Assembly: GCA_023015825.1 (NCBI GenBank)
Contig: JALKAW010000001.1
Coordinates: 744,001 to 808,000 of the forward strand
DNA length: 64,000 nucleotides
From: Flavobacteriaceae bacterium S0862
GTDB taxonomy: Bacteria > Bacteroidota > Bacteroidia > Flavobacteriales > Flavobacteriaceae
Reading direction: 5' to 3'
Part shown: in pieces, positions 16,436-25,200 of the stretch
Layout of the letters: each line of letters begins with the position of its first letter
How positions within the stretch are numbered: the stretch's first letter is position 1
Notes under the pieces: generated by a model
Seen by the model: only the letters and a program-made list of their open reading frames with translations
Told to the model about the DNA's origin: nothing
Databases searched by the model: none
Made by a program: the position numbers and the translations under genes

Positions 16436-18315
16436 TTTTCTGCTGTATTAGGTATTTCTATAGTAAAAACAGATCCTTTGTTTTCTGTGCTTTCAAAATA
16501 AATTTCGCCTTTTAAATTGTCTATATGGTCTTTAGCAATATTCAAACCAATACCTGTACCTTGAGATAGTAATGCATTTTCGGCTCTGAAATAACGATTG
16601 AATATGTTTTTTTGATCTTTTAATGGAATGCCAATGCCTTGGTCTTTTACTTTAATAATTGTAGTCTCTTTGGTTTGCACAACATCGATATCTATTACAG
16701 TGTTTTCTTCGGAGTATTTTACGGCATTATTCACCAAATTAGATAATGCCAGTTTGATGATTTTCTCGTCTTGATGTAATGATAACTCGTCTATGTTATC
16801 TGGATAATTAATATGTTGCCCTACTTTTAATAACATATTTGCATTATAAACTACTTCGTTAACAACCTTGCTAACTTTAAAGGTATTAAATTTATAATTA
16901 TAACTTCCTTTATCCAATCTTTCAACCGATAAAAAATCGGTGAGTATATTGTTTAGGTAATTTACTTCATCGGTAATAGTTTTAATGTGTTTATCACGTT
17001 TATCCTGTTGATCTTCCAATTGATATTTGCTTAGTAGCATGGTCGATGTTAATATGGCACTTAAAGGTGTTTTAAATTCGTGAGACACTAAAGACAGAAA
17101 TTTTGTTTTTAACTCATTAAGATTTTTTTCGGCAGCCAATGCAGTAATTAACTCTTCTGTACGTTTTGCTACTGTTTTTTCTAGTTTCTTAGTGTAATTT
17201 TTTTGTTCTGTAATATCTAATATAATGGCAACGTAGACGTCTCTTTCTCCAAATTTTGATAATTGTAAATGCTTTTTTACTGGGTAATGGGTGCCATCTT
17301 TTCTATAATGGACTGTTTCAATTTCTAACTTTTCAATATTCTTATTTTGTAAAACATCAATGGCTTCTCTAAGCTCTATTTCATCATTATATGGAGTTAT
17401 ATCAATTGGTGTCATATTAATAAATTCATCTAAAGTATAACCAAGATTCTTTTGCGCTCCATAATTTACATTAATAAATTTCAACGTTTTGGCATCAAAA
17501 ACATGAATTTCGTTCACAGATTCGTCAAAAATTTTAGCTAAATGATTTCTTTCTTCTTCTGTATTTTTTTTGTCTGTAATATCATTGAGTATTCCAATAT
17601 AATTTGTAACAATTCCTTTGTTATTTTTTATGGGTGTTATGTGCAAATCGTTCCAAAAGAGAGTGCCGTCTTTTTTGTAATTTCTAAGTGCTACTTGGCA
17701 TTTCTCTCCTTTTTTAATAGCATTTTTAAGCTTGTTAATGGCTTCTTGTTGTCTATCGTCTTTTTGTAAAAACCTACAGTTTTTATGCAGTATTTCTTCT
17801 TTTGTATATCCTGTAAGTTTTTTAAAAGCTGGGTTAAAATATATAATAGGGTTGTCAGGTTTTAAGGCATCAGTTATAACAATGCTATTACTGGCAGATT
17901 TTAATGCTTTGTTCTTTAACATGAGCCTCTTTTTAATCTTCTTTTTTTCTGAGAGGTCATTAATTAAAGCCATTGTGTAAGGCTTGTTATATATAGAAAA
18001 TGGGTTTAACTCTATTTTTGCAGGGAATGTAATTTCATTTTTTTTAACACCAAAAATAGCCATAGTTTGCTTGCCCATTTTGCGACGTTTCCCTTCTTTT
18101 ATGAAGCCTTTAAAATGTGCGGAATGATTTGTATGATACTCTTTTGGAATAAGTGTATTTACAGGCTTACCAATTAGTTCATTTTTGCGATAGCCAAAAA
18201 GCTTCTCTGCCGATTTGTTGATTTCCATTATAATTTGATGGTTGTCAACAATAACAACACTTTGAGAAATGGTTTCTAAGAGAATATTAAAAATTTCTTG
18301 GTCTTGTTTGAACAT
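16432..18315 (-). CDS. PAS-LOV-PAS sensor histidine kinase
   Basis: A 627-residue kinase without membrane segments. PAS1 is about residues 8-125. PAS2 (about 140-250) has the flavin LOV signature HKNCRFLQ with the adduct-forming Cys at 180, NYKKDGTLFWN near 212-222 and the final GILNDIT. A third PAS (about 258-372) precedes the dimerisation helix with phospho-acceptor His412 in SHEFKTPLSA and an ATPase with N-box NLVNNAVKYS and G-boxes DQGIGIP and GTGIGL. LOV domains bind FMN and sense blue light, some also redox. Two positions are odd: the Gly before the motif is His, and the signalling Gln is Leu243. It overlaps the response regulator gene by ATGA, and the pair is probably autoregulated through the box at 18420. 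Confidence 0.9.
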   Translation of the reverse strand: MFKQDQEIFNILLETISQSVVIVDNHQIIMEINKSAEKLFGYRKNELIGKPVNTLIPKEYHTNHSAHFKGFIKEGKRRKMGKQTMAIFGVKKNEITFPAKIELNPFSIYNKPYTMALINDLSEKKKIKKRLMLKNKALKSASNSIVITDALKPDNPIIYFNPAFKKLTGYTKEEILHKNCRFLQKDDRQQEAINKLKNAIKKGEKCQVALRNYKKDGTLFWNDLHITPIKNNKGIVTNYIGILNDITDKKNTEEERNHLAKIFDESVNEIHVFDAKTLKFINVNYGAQKNLGYTLDEFINMTPIDITPYNDEIELREAIDVLQNKNIEKLEIETVHYRKDGTHYPVKKHLQLSKFGERDVYVAIILDITEQKNYTKKLEKTVAKRTEELITALAAEKNLNELKTKFLSLVSHEFKTPLSAILTSTMLLSKYQLEDQQDKRDKHIKTITDEVNYLNNILTDFLSVERLDKGSYNYKFNTFKVSKVVNEVVYNANMLLKVGQHINYPDNIDELSLHQDEKIIKLALSNLVNNAVKYSEENTVIDIDVVQTKETTIIKVKDQGIGIPLKDQKNIFNRYFRAENALLSQGTGIGLNIAKDHIDNLKGEIYFESTENKGSVFTIEIPNTAEK

Positions 18316-18419
18316 TTTTCCATCAAATTTTTATTAAAGATAGACCGAAACATAAAGATACTAAAGTTATAAGTATCAATGTTATTTTCAAGATTAAGTT
18401 TCTTGATTATTTATTTAAC

Positions 18420-18431
18420 TGATTTATATCA
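18420..18431. promoter_or_regulatory. Bidirectional Fnr-like box between kinase operon and trx/deoD operon
   Basis: TGATTTATATCA. Plus strand: TATTTTTA at 18455-18462, spacing 23, for the gene at 18484. Minus strand: TAATCTTG at 18389-18396, also spacing 23, for the kinase/regulator operon (leader about 69 bases). This predicts autoregulation. Confidence 0.8.
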
Positions 18432-18483
18432 TACTTAAATTAAAGACTAGTACTTATTTTTATGAAGTTTAATTTCTTAGAAT

Positions 18484-18900
18484 ATGGACACTAAAAAAGA
18501 GGTAAATCATAAATTCTATCAGAACTTAGGAAAGTTGTTTTATGCCATGGCTGCTATAGATAATAATGTAAGGGCTGAAGAGCTTGATAAATTAAAGGAC
18601 GTTGTAAAAAAAGAATGGTTAACTACTAATTTTATTGATGATGACTTTAAAGAAAATGTAGAGCAATCGATTATAAATACTTTTAAATGGTTGCATGACG
18701 ATAATGAGTATAATGCCGAAATATGTTACAATAGTTTTTTAACTTTTAAAAAGGATCATGAGCCATTGTTTACAGAAGGTATGAATACACTTATTTTAAA
18801 AACCGCAAGAGCTATAGCAGCTGCTTTTTCTAAAGTAAATAAATCGGAACTAATGTTATTAGCTAAACTGGATATGGAATTAAAAAATATTAAGTCATGA
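18484..18900 (+). CDS. TerB-like helical protein
   Basis: A 138-residue all-helical soluble protein. The first part, LGKLFYAMAAIDNNVRAEELDKL, matches the opening helices of TerB/DjlA-type domains (an acidic IDNNV turn after a hydrophobic helix). The rest is Lys/Glu/Asn-rich with no catalytic motif. TerB-like domains are known from tellurite and stress systems, but their chemistry is unclear. First gene of a plus-strand operon (DUF302, thioredoxin, deoD), with its ATG 53 bases from the box at 18420 and its stop overlapping the next start (ATGA). Confidence 0.65.
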   Translation: MDTKKEVNHKFYQNLGKLFYAMAAIDNNVRAEELDKLKDVVKKEWLTTNFIDDDFKENVEQSIINTFKWLHDDNEYNAEICYNSFLTFKKDHEPLFTEGMNTLILKTARAIAAAFSKVNKSELMLLAKLDMELKNIKS

Positions 18901-19283
18901 ACTATTATTACAACACTATTGTAAATGGCTCTTTTGAAAGTATTGAGGCTAAAGTTATTGAGCTATTAAAGAATGAAGGCTTTGGTGTTCTTACACAAAT
19001 AGATATGCAACAAACTTTAAAAAAGAAGCTTGATGTTGATTTCAAAAAATACAAAATATTGGGTGCTTGTAATCCGCCTTTTGCATATAAAGCATTACAA
19101 GTCGAAGATAAAATTGGTACCATGTTACCTTGTAATATTATTATTCAAGAACTTTCACCAAACAATATTGAAGTTTCAGCTGTTAATCCTTTAATAACTA
19201 TGCAAACAGTAAGTAACGAAACGTTAAAAGTTATAGCTCATGAGGTTAGTGTTAAGCTTGAAAACATTATAAATAATATATAA
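18897..19283 (+). CDS. DUF302 family protein
   Basis: A 128-residue protein typical of DUF302: SIEAKVIELLKNEGFGVLTQIDMQ, then KILGACNPPFAYKAL and GTMLPCNIIIQEL with the conserved ACNP and LPCN positions. Its two cysteines are in those motifs. Family function is not established; a link with redox or thiol chemistry is often proposed, and here a thioredoxin gene follows after one base. Overlaps the TerB-like gene by 4 bases. Confidence 0.88.
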   Translation: MNYYYNTIVNGSFESIEAKVIELLKNEGFGVLTQIDMQQTLKKKLDVDFKKYKILGACNPPFAYKALQVEDKIGTMLPCNIIIQELSPNNIEVSAVNPLITMQTVSNETLKVIAHEVSVKLENIINNI

Positions 19284-19284
19284 A

Positions 19285-19581
19285 ATGAAGAGCAGTTTTA
19301 ATAAGATTATCAATTCCCAAACACCTGTATTGGTTGACTTCTTTGCCGATTGGTGTGGACCATGTAAAATGTTGGCTCCAATATTAAAACAGGTAAAAGA
19401 AGAACTTGGGGATGCTGTGAAAATAATTAAGATAGACGTTGATAAAAATCAACCTTTAGCAGCCAAATATCAAGTACGTGGTGTGCCAACTATGCTATTG
19501 TTTAAAAAAGGAAAACAAGTTTGGCGACAGTCTGGTGTACTCCAAAAAAACGAGATTATAAATATCATCAACTCAAATTAA
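19285..19581 (+). CDS. trxA: Thioredoxin
   Basis: A 98-residue thioredoxin with the active site WCGPCK near residue 22, preceded by LVDFFADWC, and the cis-Pro segment VRGVPTMLLF near residue 65. It reduces protein disulphides in the cytoplasm. No signal peptide. It sits in the operon between DUF302 and deoD under the box at 18420, so it is likely the low-oxygen/stress thioredoxin rather than the housekeeping one (inference). Confidence 0.93.
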   Translation: MKSSFNKIINSQTPVLVDFFADWCGPCKMLAPILKQVKEELGDAVKIIKIDVDKNQPLAAKYQVRGVPTMLLFKKGKQVWRQSGVLQKNEIINIINSN

Positions 19582-19590
19582 GCATACATT

Positions 19591-20289
19591 ATGAGTACAC
19601 ATATAGAAGCTAAAAAAGGAGAAATAGCAGAAACAGTATTACTTCCTGGAGATCCAATGCGAGCCAAGTGGATAGCTGAGACATTTTTAGAAGACCATGA
19701 ATGCTATAACGATATAAGAGGCATGCTTGGTTTTACAGGCTTTTATAAAGGGAAGCGCGTTTCTGTACAAGGTACAGGAATGGGAATCCCTTCAGCTCTT
19801 ATTTACTGTCATGAACTCATTAATGATTATGGTGTTAAAAACCTTATTCGTGTTGGCTCTACTGGATCATATCAAAAAGACATAAAAATACGTGATATAG
19901 TTATTGCTATGGCAGCTTCATCGACATCAGGTATTAATAACTCTCGTTTTATTAATGCCGATTATTCACCAACAGCAAATTTTGAATTGTTTATGAAAGC
20001 TGCATTATATGCCAAAGAAAATAATATCCCTATAAAAGCAGGAAATGTATTATCAGCCGACGAATTCTATGAAGACGATTTCGATGCGTATAAAAAATGG
20101 GCAGAATTTGGTGTGTTGTGTGTAGAAATGGAAACCGCAGGATTATATACAATCGCAGCTAAGTTTAATGTTAAAGCTCTTGCTATTTTAACAGTCTCAG
20201 ATTCTTTGGTGACCAAAGAAAGAACAACTGCCAATGAGCGTGAAAGCACATTTGCTAAAATGATTGAAATAGCGTTAAGTACTTTATAA
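19591..20289 (+). CDS. deoD: Purine nucleoside phosphorylase (DeoD type)
   Basis: A 232-residue enzyme that splits purine (deoxy)nucleosides with phosphate. Landmarks are [15 protein letters not shown] near residue 17, [12 protein letters not shown] near 63, [10 protein letters not shown] near 85 and the nucleoside-binding VEMETAGLY near 180, followed by SDSL (catalytic Asp). Length matches hexameric DeoD. Last gene of the operon from 18484; with upp and the other PRTase it provides salvage when de novo synthesis is limited. Confidence 0.94.
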   Translation: MSTHIEAKKGEIAETVLLPGDPMRAKWIAETFLEDHECYNDIRGMLGFTGFYKGKRVSVQGTGMGIPSALIYCHELINDYGVKNLIRVGSTGSYQKDIKIRDIVIAMAASSTSGINNSRFINADYSPTANFELFMKAALYAKENNIPIKAGNVLSADEFYEDDFDAYKKWAEFGVLCVEMETAGLYTIAAKFNVKALAILTVSDSLVTKERTTANERESTFAKMIEIALSTL

Positions 20290-20322
20290 AAAAGAGTCTA
20301 ATCTGTATGTTTTTTTGTTCTA

Positions 20323-20334
20323 TGATGAATATCA
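20323..20334 (+). promoter_or_regulatory. Fnr-like box upstream of WG-repeat/S2P/ABC operon
   Basis: TGATGAATATCA, with a perfect -7 element TACTTTTG at 20358-20365, spacing 23. It places the start of transcription near 20370 and so supports the ATG at 20390 over upstream starts. Confidence 0.86.
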
Positions 20335-20389
20335 TTTTATAAGAGAACTAACAGTCATACTTTTGATATATAATTTTAAACTAAGCGTC

Positions 20390-21001
20390 ATGAAAAAAAT
20401 AATTATGTTTACGCTGCTAGTTCTTATTTCTGTTAGTAGCTTTACTCAAACCTTAGAGAACCTTGATTACATTTCATCATTTAACGATGGTGTTGCAGCC
20501 ATTAAGAAAGATAGCCAATGGGCTTTTATAAATAAAGATGGCGATATTGTCGTGAATTTTAGAGATGATTTGGTTACTACTAAATCTTCAGATGGTACTT
20601 ATCCAATCTTTAAAAATGGAAGGTGTTTAATTTTAAAAGAAAAAGGTGGTATTTCGTATTTTGGTTATATAAATACTTCAGGAAAAACAGTTATTGAGCC
20701 TCGATTTTTAAACGCTACAAATTTTAATAATAATATAGCAACTGTATTAGAACTTGAAAAAGAGGAAATAGGAAAAAACACAGCCTTAGATAAAAATGTA
20801 GTTTACTACAAGTATTATGAAGTAACTATTAATAGAGATGGCAATGTAAAGGATTATTTAACCCAGAAAGGGATAAATGTTGTTTTAGATAAAAAGTTTT
20901 TGCGTAAACCACCAAAATTTACCTCAAAGCAAATTTCAGACAATCTTGTAGCTACTAAAAATGAGAAAGGAAAGTGGGTAATTAAAAAGATTATTGAGTA
21001 G
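20390..21001 (+). CDS. Secreted WG-repeat protein
   Basis: The frame opens at 20315, but the box and -7 element lie inside that extension; the ATG at 20390 gives a clean signal peptide (MKKIIMFTLLVLISVSSFTQ) and 203 residues. The mature part has WG-like repeats: DGVAAIKKDSQWAFINKDGDIVV, then a GRCLI...YFGYINTSGKTVIEPRF copy. Such repeats form short beta units of unknown binding role. Exported, probably periplasmic. First gene of the operon with site-2 protease and the ABC exporter. Confidence 0.75.
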   Translation: MKKIIMFTLLVLISVSSFTQTLENLDYISSFNDGVAAIKKDSQWAFINKDGDIVVNFRDDLVTTKSSDGTYPIFKNGRCLILKEKGGISYFGYINTSGKTVIEPRFLNATNFNNNIATVLELEKEEIGKNTALDKNVVYYKYYEVTINRDGNVKDYLTQKGINVVLDKKFLRKPPKFTSKQISDNLVATKNEKGKWVIKKIIE

Positions 21002-21012
21002 AACTATTCATA

Positions 21013-22098
21013 ATGAAAGCAAGCTTAAATTTGGGGAGCATTTCTGGGATAAAAATAATAGTCCACTGGACATTTTTCTTTTTAATCCTGTGGATAGTTT
21101 TTGATGAGCTAAAACGAGGAGGTACTATCCAAAGTATTATGTTTAATGTAGCTTTTGTCTTGGCTGTTTTTATTTGTGTTGTGTTGCATGAACTTGGACA
21201 TGCCTTAATGGCCAAACGTTTTGGAGTCAATACAAAAAAAATTACTTTACTTCCCATTGGTGGTATGGCGAGTTTAGATAAAATCCCTGAGTCACCTAAA
21301 CAAGAACTTATGGTTGTGATTGCTGGGCCTTTGGTTAATGTAGCTATTGCAATTTTAATCTATCTATTTGTGCCTATTCATGAATTGGCAAATATTAGTT
21401 TAACCGAAAATCTAGAAACATTTAGCGAGCTTACATTACTAAATTTTTTACTTTACTTGTTTATTGTTAATGTAGGACTTGTAATATTTAATATTATCCC
21501 AGCATTTCCTATGGATGGAGGGCGTATTTTAAGAGCTCTATTGGCCATGAAAATAGATCGTGTAAGAGCAACACAAATTGCATCGAGTATTGGTCAAGTT
21601 TTTGCACTTGCTTTTTTATTAATAGGGTTGTTATATAACCCATTTCTTATATTTATAGCGCTTTTTATTTTTTTAGGAGCTTATGGAGAAAATCAAATGG
21701 TTTTGCATTTATCTTTGCTTAAAGGGCATACTGTTGAAGATGCTATGATGATAAACATCACGATATTTAAGCCCGAAGATTCTATTGATATTGTAGTTGA
21801 TAAAATAATTTCTGGAACAGAAAATAACTTTGTAGTTGTTAAAGATTTGACCATTGTAGGATTGTTGTATCACAAGGATATTATAGACAACTCAAACAAA
21901 GATATATTTGTAAAGGATATCATGGACACTAACTTTAAAAGACTTGATGTTAATGATGACCTTAAAGAAGTTTACACCTTGATTCAAAGTAAAAGAAAAT
22001 CGTTTTTTCCTGTTGTGGAAAAGGAAAAACTTGTTGGAGCAATAGATAATATTAATTTAAATGAATATATATTGTTACAATCTAAATTAGCTTATTGA
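21013..22098 (+). CDS. Site-2 (M50) membrane protease with CBS domains
   Basis: A 361-residue intramembrane zinc metalloprotease. The HELGH zinc motif is near residue 60 (VVLHELGHALMAKRFG) and the third ligand is in NIIPAFPMDGGRILRA near 160; about six hydrophobic segments occupy residues 14-220. The C-terminal third (about 235-355) looks like a CBS pair (VEDAMM, VKDIMDT). This layout (S2P plus CBS) is common in bacteria and substrates are mostly unknown. It is 11 bases after the WG-repeat gene and overlaps or abuts the next start. Confidence 0.9.
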   Translation: MKASLNLGSISGIKIIVHWTFFFLILWIVFDELKRGGTIQSIMFNVAFVLAVFICVVLHELGHALMAKRFGVNTKKITLLPIGGMASLDKIPESPKQELMVVIAGPLVNVAIAILIYLFVPIHELANISLTENLETFSELTLLNFLLYLFIVNVGLVIFNIIPAFPMDGGRILRALLAMKIDRVRATQIASSIGQVFALAFLLIGLLYNPFLIFIALFIFLGAYGENQMVLHLSLLKGHTVEDAMMINITIFKPEDSIDIVVDKIISGTENNFVVVKDLTIVGLLYHKDIIDNSNKDIFVKDIMDTNFKRLDVNDDLKEVYTLIQSKRKSFFPVVEKEKLVGAIDNINLNEYILLQSKLAY

Positions 22099-22100
22099 GC

Positions 22101-23180
22101 ATGAAATTAATTCGCATCTTTATTATTTCATTAATTATTTTTTCCTGTTCTAAAGAGCAGGATAAAATTCTTCCAACAGAAACAACTTTAACAGAAGTGG
22201 TCTATTCATCTGTAACTATTCAACCAGATAGTTTGTATCAAGCTTATGCAATTGTTGCGGGTATTTTAGATGCTAATTTAGTAGATGAAGGCGCTTTGGT
22301 TTTAAAGGGAGAAACGATTATGCAAATTATTAATAACACGCCAAAGCTTAATTCACAAAATGCTAAGTTCGCACTAGATTTAGCGAAAGAAAACTATAAT
22401 GGCAGTGGAGCTATTTTAAGTAGTATTGAGGAAGAAATTGCTGCAGCTAAACTAAAATACAAGAATGATTCCATTAATTATTTTAGACAAAAAAACCTCT
22501 GGGACAACAATATTGGTTCTAAAGCAGAGTTTGATGCAAGAAAGTTAAACTACGATTTGGCGTCAAACAATCTAAAACTCTTAAGTAGTAAGTATAACAG
22601 GACAAAGAATGAATTGTTAACTGCAGTAAAACAAGCCCAAAACAACTATCAAACGTCATTGATTACCACAAAGGATTTTGCCGTTAAAAGTAAAATAAAT
22701 GGTAAAGTTTATGCATTATATAAGGAGCCTGGAGAAATTGTTACAACTATGGAACCTTTAGCTTCAATTGGTAGTGCTACTAATTTTATTATCGAAATGT
22801 TGGTTGATGAAGTAGATATTGTGCAAATTGGTGAAGAACAAGATGTTTTAATCAATTTAGATGCTTATGTAGATAAAGTTTTTAAAGGGAAAGTATCTAA
22901 AATATATCCTCAAAAAGACCAACGAAATCAAACCTTTAAGGTAGAGGCTATTTTTGAGAATCCTCCAGAAATCTTATATCCTGGGCTTTCAGGTGAAGCC
23001 AACATAGTAATTGCTACAAAAAACAAGGTATTATCGATTCCAAAATCTTACATCATTGATGGGAATAAAGTCAAAACAGATGAAGGATTGGTTACCATCA
23101 CAACAGGCTTGCAAAACATGGAACTCATAGAAGTGCTTACTGGAATTACCAAAGACACATATATTTATAACCCAGAATAA
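22101..23180 (+). CDS. Periplasmic adaptor (HlyD/MacA-like) lipoprotein of an ABC exporter
   Basis: ATG at 22101 is chosen over a TTG at 22095; 359 residues. It begins with a lipoprotein signal (IISLIIFSCSKEQ, lipobox Cys near 16), then a biotinyl-lipoyl-like half, a long coiled coil (about residues 75-190) and a beta-barrel region (ILVDEVDIVQIGEEQDV), as in membrane fusion proteins. Inner-membrane anchored, it should bridge the permease at 23180 to the periplasm. Stop and next ATG overlap. Confidence 0.85.
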   Translation: MKLIRIFIISLIIFSCSKEQDKILPTETTLTEVVYSSVTIQPDSLYQAYAIVAGILDANLVDEGALVLKGETIMQIINNTPKLNSQNAKFALDLAKENYNGSGAILSSIEEEIAAAKLKYKNDSINYFRQKNLWDNNIGSKAEFDARKLNYDLASNNLKLLSSKYNRTKNELLTAVKQAQNNYQTSLITTKDFAVKSKINGKVYALYKEPGEIVTTMEPLASIGSATNFIIEMLVDEVDIVQIGEEQDVLINLDAYVDKVFKGKVSKIYPQKDQRNQTFKVEAIFENPPEILYPGLSGEANIVIATKNKVLSIPKSYIIDGNKVKTDEGLVTITTGLQNMELIEVLTGITKDTYIYNPE

Positions 23181-24442
23181 TGGCAAACTGGAGCGTCATA
23201 CTAAACATTGCCAAAACACATTTGCTAACAAAGATTAAGCAAACATCTACAGCTGCTTTAGGTGTTACTTTTGGAATTGGTGCTTACATTACTTTAGTGT
23301 GTTTTATGACTGGATTGAATAGCATGTTAGATGATTTAATATTAAATCAAACACCACACATTCATGTTTATAATGAGATTGAACCCTCAAAAAAGCAACC
23401 TATTTCACTATATGATAATGTAGAAGGAAGCTTTAATGTAGTGCATTCTATTAAGCCCAAACTAAGTCAAAAAAAGATTCATAATGCTTTGCCAATTATA
23501 AAGTATTTGGAAGAGAATCCTAATGTGCGAGGTGCACTTCCACAAATAAAAACGCAAATATTTTATATAGCAGGTTCGATAGAATTGGGAGGTAATCTCA
23601 CAGGCATTAATGCCATTGATGAAGCTAATCTTTTTAATATGGGAGACTATATTGTAGAAGGTTCTGCCGAAGATTTACAAAATACAGATAATGGTATTTT
23701 ACTTGGTATTGGTATAGCAGAAAAAATGTCTTTAAAAGTTGGCGATCGCGTACAGTTAAGTCCTATAAATGGTGGTATTTTTCCATTGAAAATAGTTGGC
23801 TTTTACCAAAGTGGCATTGCCGATTTAGATGCCATTCAAAGTTTTACCAATATTAAAACAGTACAACGTATTTTGGGTAAAGCCAATAATTATATTACCG
23901 ATATTAATGTGAAGTTGTATGATATTGAACAAGCAATTCCAATGTCAAAAAAAATAGAACAGCAGTTTAACCTTACTGCTATGGATATTAAAACCGCAAA
24001 TGCACAATTTGAAACTGGGACAACCATTAGAAACCTTATTACGTATGCTGTTTCTATAACATTACTTATTGTTGCAGGTTTTGGTATTTATAATATTCTA
24101 AATATGCTTATTTATGAAAAAATGAATGATATTGCTATACTAAAAGCAACAGGTTTTTCAGGCAAAGATGTGCAACTTATATTTATGAGTCAAGCAATGA
24201 TTATTGGTTTTGTAGGTGGTATTTTAGGGTTGCTAATAGGTTATGGTTTAGCAAGCTTAATTGATACTATTCCTTTTCAAACTGAAGCCTTGCCTACTGT
24301 TGAAACGTATCCAATAAATATGAATCCGTTATTTTTTGTAATTGGCTTTTCATTTGCGATGCTCTCAACCTTTTTAGCAGGTTATTTACCATCAAAAAAA
24401 GCTAAAAAAATAGACCCTGTTAACATTATAAGAGGACAGTAA
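23180..24442 (+). CDS. ABC transporter permease, FtsX/MacB-like
   Basis: A 420-residue permease: N-terminal membrane helix (about residues 20-45), a large periplasmic MacB-like domain, and three C-terminal helices (about 285-310, 335-360, 390-410) with the FtsX signature MLIYEKMNDIAILKATGFSG between the first two. It ends PSKKAKKIDPVNIIRGQ, the usual end of LolC/MacB-type permeases. It works with the ATPase at 24444 and the adaptor at 22101, probably in lipoprotein or small-molecule export; the cargo is not known. Confidence 0.9.
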   Translation: MANWSVILNIAKTHLLTKIKQTSTAALGVTFGIGAYITLVCFMTGLNSMLDDLILNQTPHIHVYNEIEPSKKQPISLYDNVEGSFNVVHSIKPKLSQKKIHNALPIIKYLEENPNVRGALPQIKTQIFYIAGSIELGGNLTGINAIDEANLFNMGDYIVEGSAEDLQNTDNGILLGIGIAEKMSLKVGDRVQLSPINGGIFPLKIVGFYQSGIADLDAIQSFTNIKTVQRILGKANNYITDINVKLYDIEQAIPMSKKIEQQFNLTAMDIKTANAQFETGTTIRNLITYAVSITLLIVAGFGIYNILNMLIYEKMNDIAILKATGFSGKDVQLIFMSQAMIIGFVGGILGLLIGYGLASLIDTIPFQTEALPTVETYPINMNPLFFVIGFSFAMLSTFLAGYLPSKKAKKIDPVNIIRGQ

Positions 24443-24443
24443 A

Positions 24444-25118
24444 ATGAGTGTTATATTAGAAGCGAAACATATCGATAAATACTTTAGAAAACCTGTATTG
24501 TTCCATGTTTTAAAGGATATAAATTTTCAGGTAAAGAAAGGTGAATTTGCATCTGTAATGGGAAAATCTGGTTGTGGTAAATCTACATTGCTTTATATTC
24601 TTTCTACAATGGATACCGATTATGATGGTGAACTATTTTTAAACAATGAACTCGTTACTGGACAAGACAGGCAATATTTATCATATTTACGTAACAAGCA
24701 TATTGGTTTTGTATTTCAGTTTCATTATTTATTATCGGAATTTTCGGTGTTGGAAAATGTGATGCTTCCTGCTAAAAAATTGGCCGAAAAATCACTTCAG
24801 GAAATAGAGCACGATGCAATGGAAAGATTAAAAACGCTCAACATAGATCATTTGTCACAAAAACGTGCATCACGCATTTCTGGAGGAGAAAAGCAACGTG
24901 TTGCCATAGCTAGAGCACTTATTAATAACCCTTCAATTATAATGGGAGATGAGCCTACAGGTAATTTGGACAGTCAAAATGCCGAAAATGTATTCAACAT
25001 CTTTGAGCGATTAAGTAACGACCATGGACTCTCACTTCTAGTCGTTACTCATGATAAAGATTTTGCGAAGAAGACCGATAGAATTATTCAAATGGAAGAC
25101 GGTAAAATTATCACATAA
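24444..25118 (+). CDS. ABC transporter ATP-binding protein, LolD/MacB type
   Basis: A 224-residue ATPase. Walker A is GKSGCGKST near residue 39, the Q-loop FQFHYLL near 90, signature RISGGEKQRVA near 143, Walker B IIMGDEPTGNLD near 165, and the switch His in VVTHD near 200. It powers the adjacent permease. Last gene of the operon that starts at 20390. Confidence 0.92.
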   Translation: MSVILEAKHIDKYFRKPVLFHVLKDINFQVKKGEFASVMGKSGCGKSTLLYILSTMDTDYDGELFLNNELVTGQDRQYLSYLRNKHIGFVFQFHYLLSEFSVLENVMLPAKKLAEKSLQEIEHDAMERLKTLNIDHLSQKRASRISGGEKQRVAIARALINNPSIIMGDEPTGNLDSQNAENVFNIFERLSNDHGLSLLVVTHDKDFAKKTDRIIQMEDGKIIT

Positions 25119-25130
25119 TTTTTCTATTCA

Positions 25131-25142
25131 TGATATTGGTCA
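25131..25142 (+). promoter_or_regulatory. Fnr-like box upstream of the cbpA operon
   Basis: TGATATTGGTCA, with -7 element TATCTTTA at 25166-25173, spacing 23. The same 12-mer occurs at 15346, and the same -7 element at 52724. Confidence 0.85.
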
Positions 25143-25200
25143 TTTCCAATAAATTCATTTAAAATTATCTTTATTCTATAATAATCCAATACAAAATATT

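Noticed and set aside
20315-20389. Upstream start for the WG-repeat protein
   Set aside because: The Fnr-like box and -7 element lie inside this stretch, and the ATG at 20390 begins a clean signal peptide.
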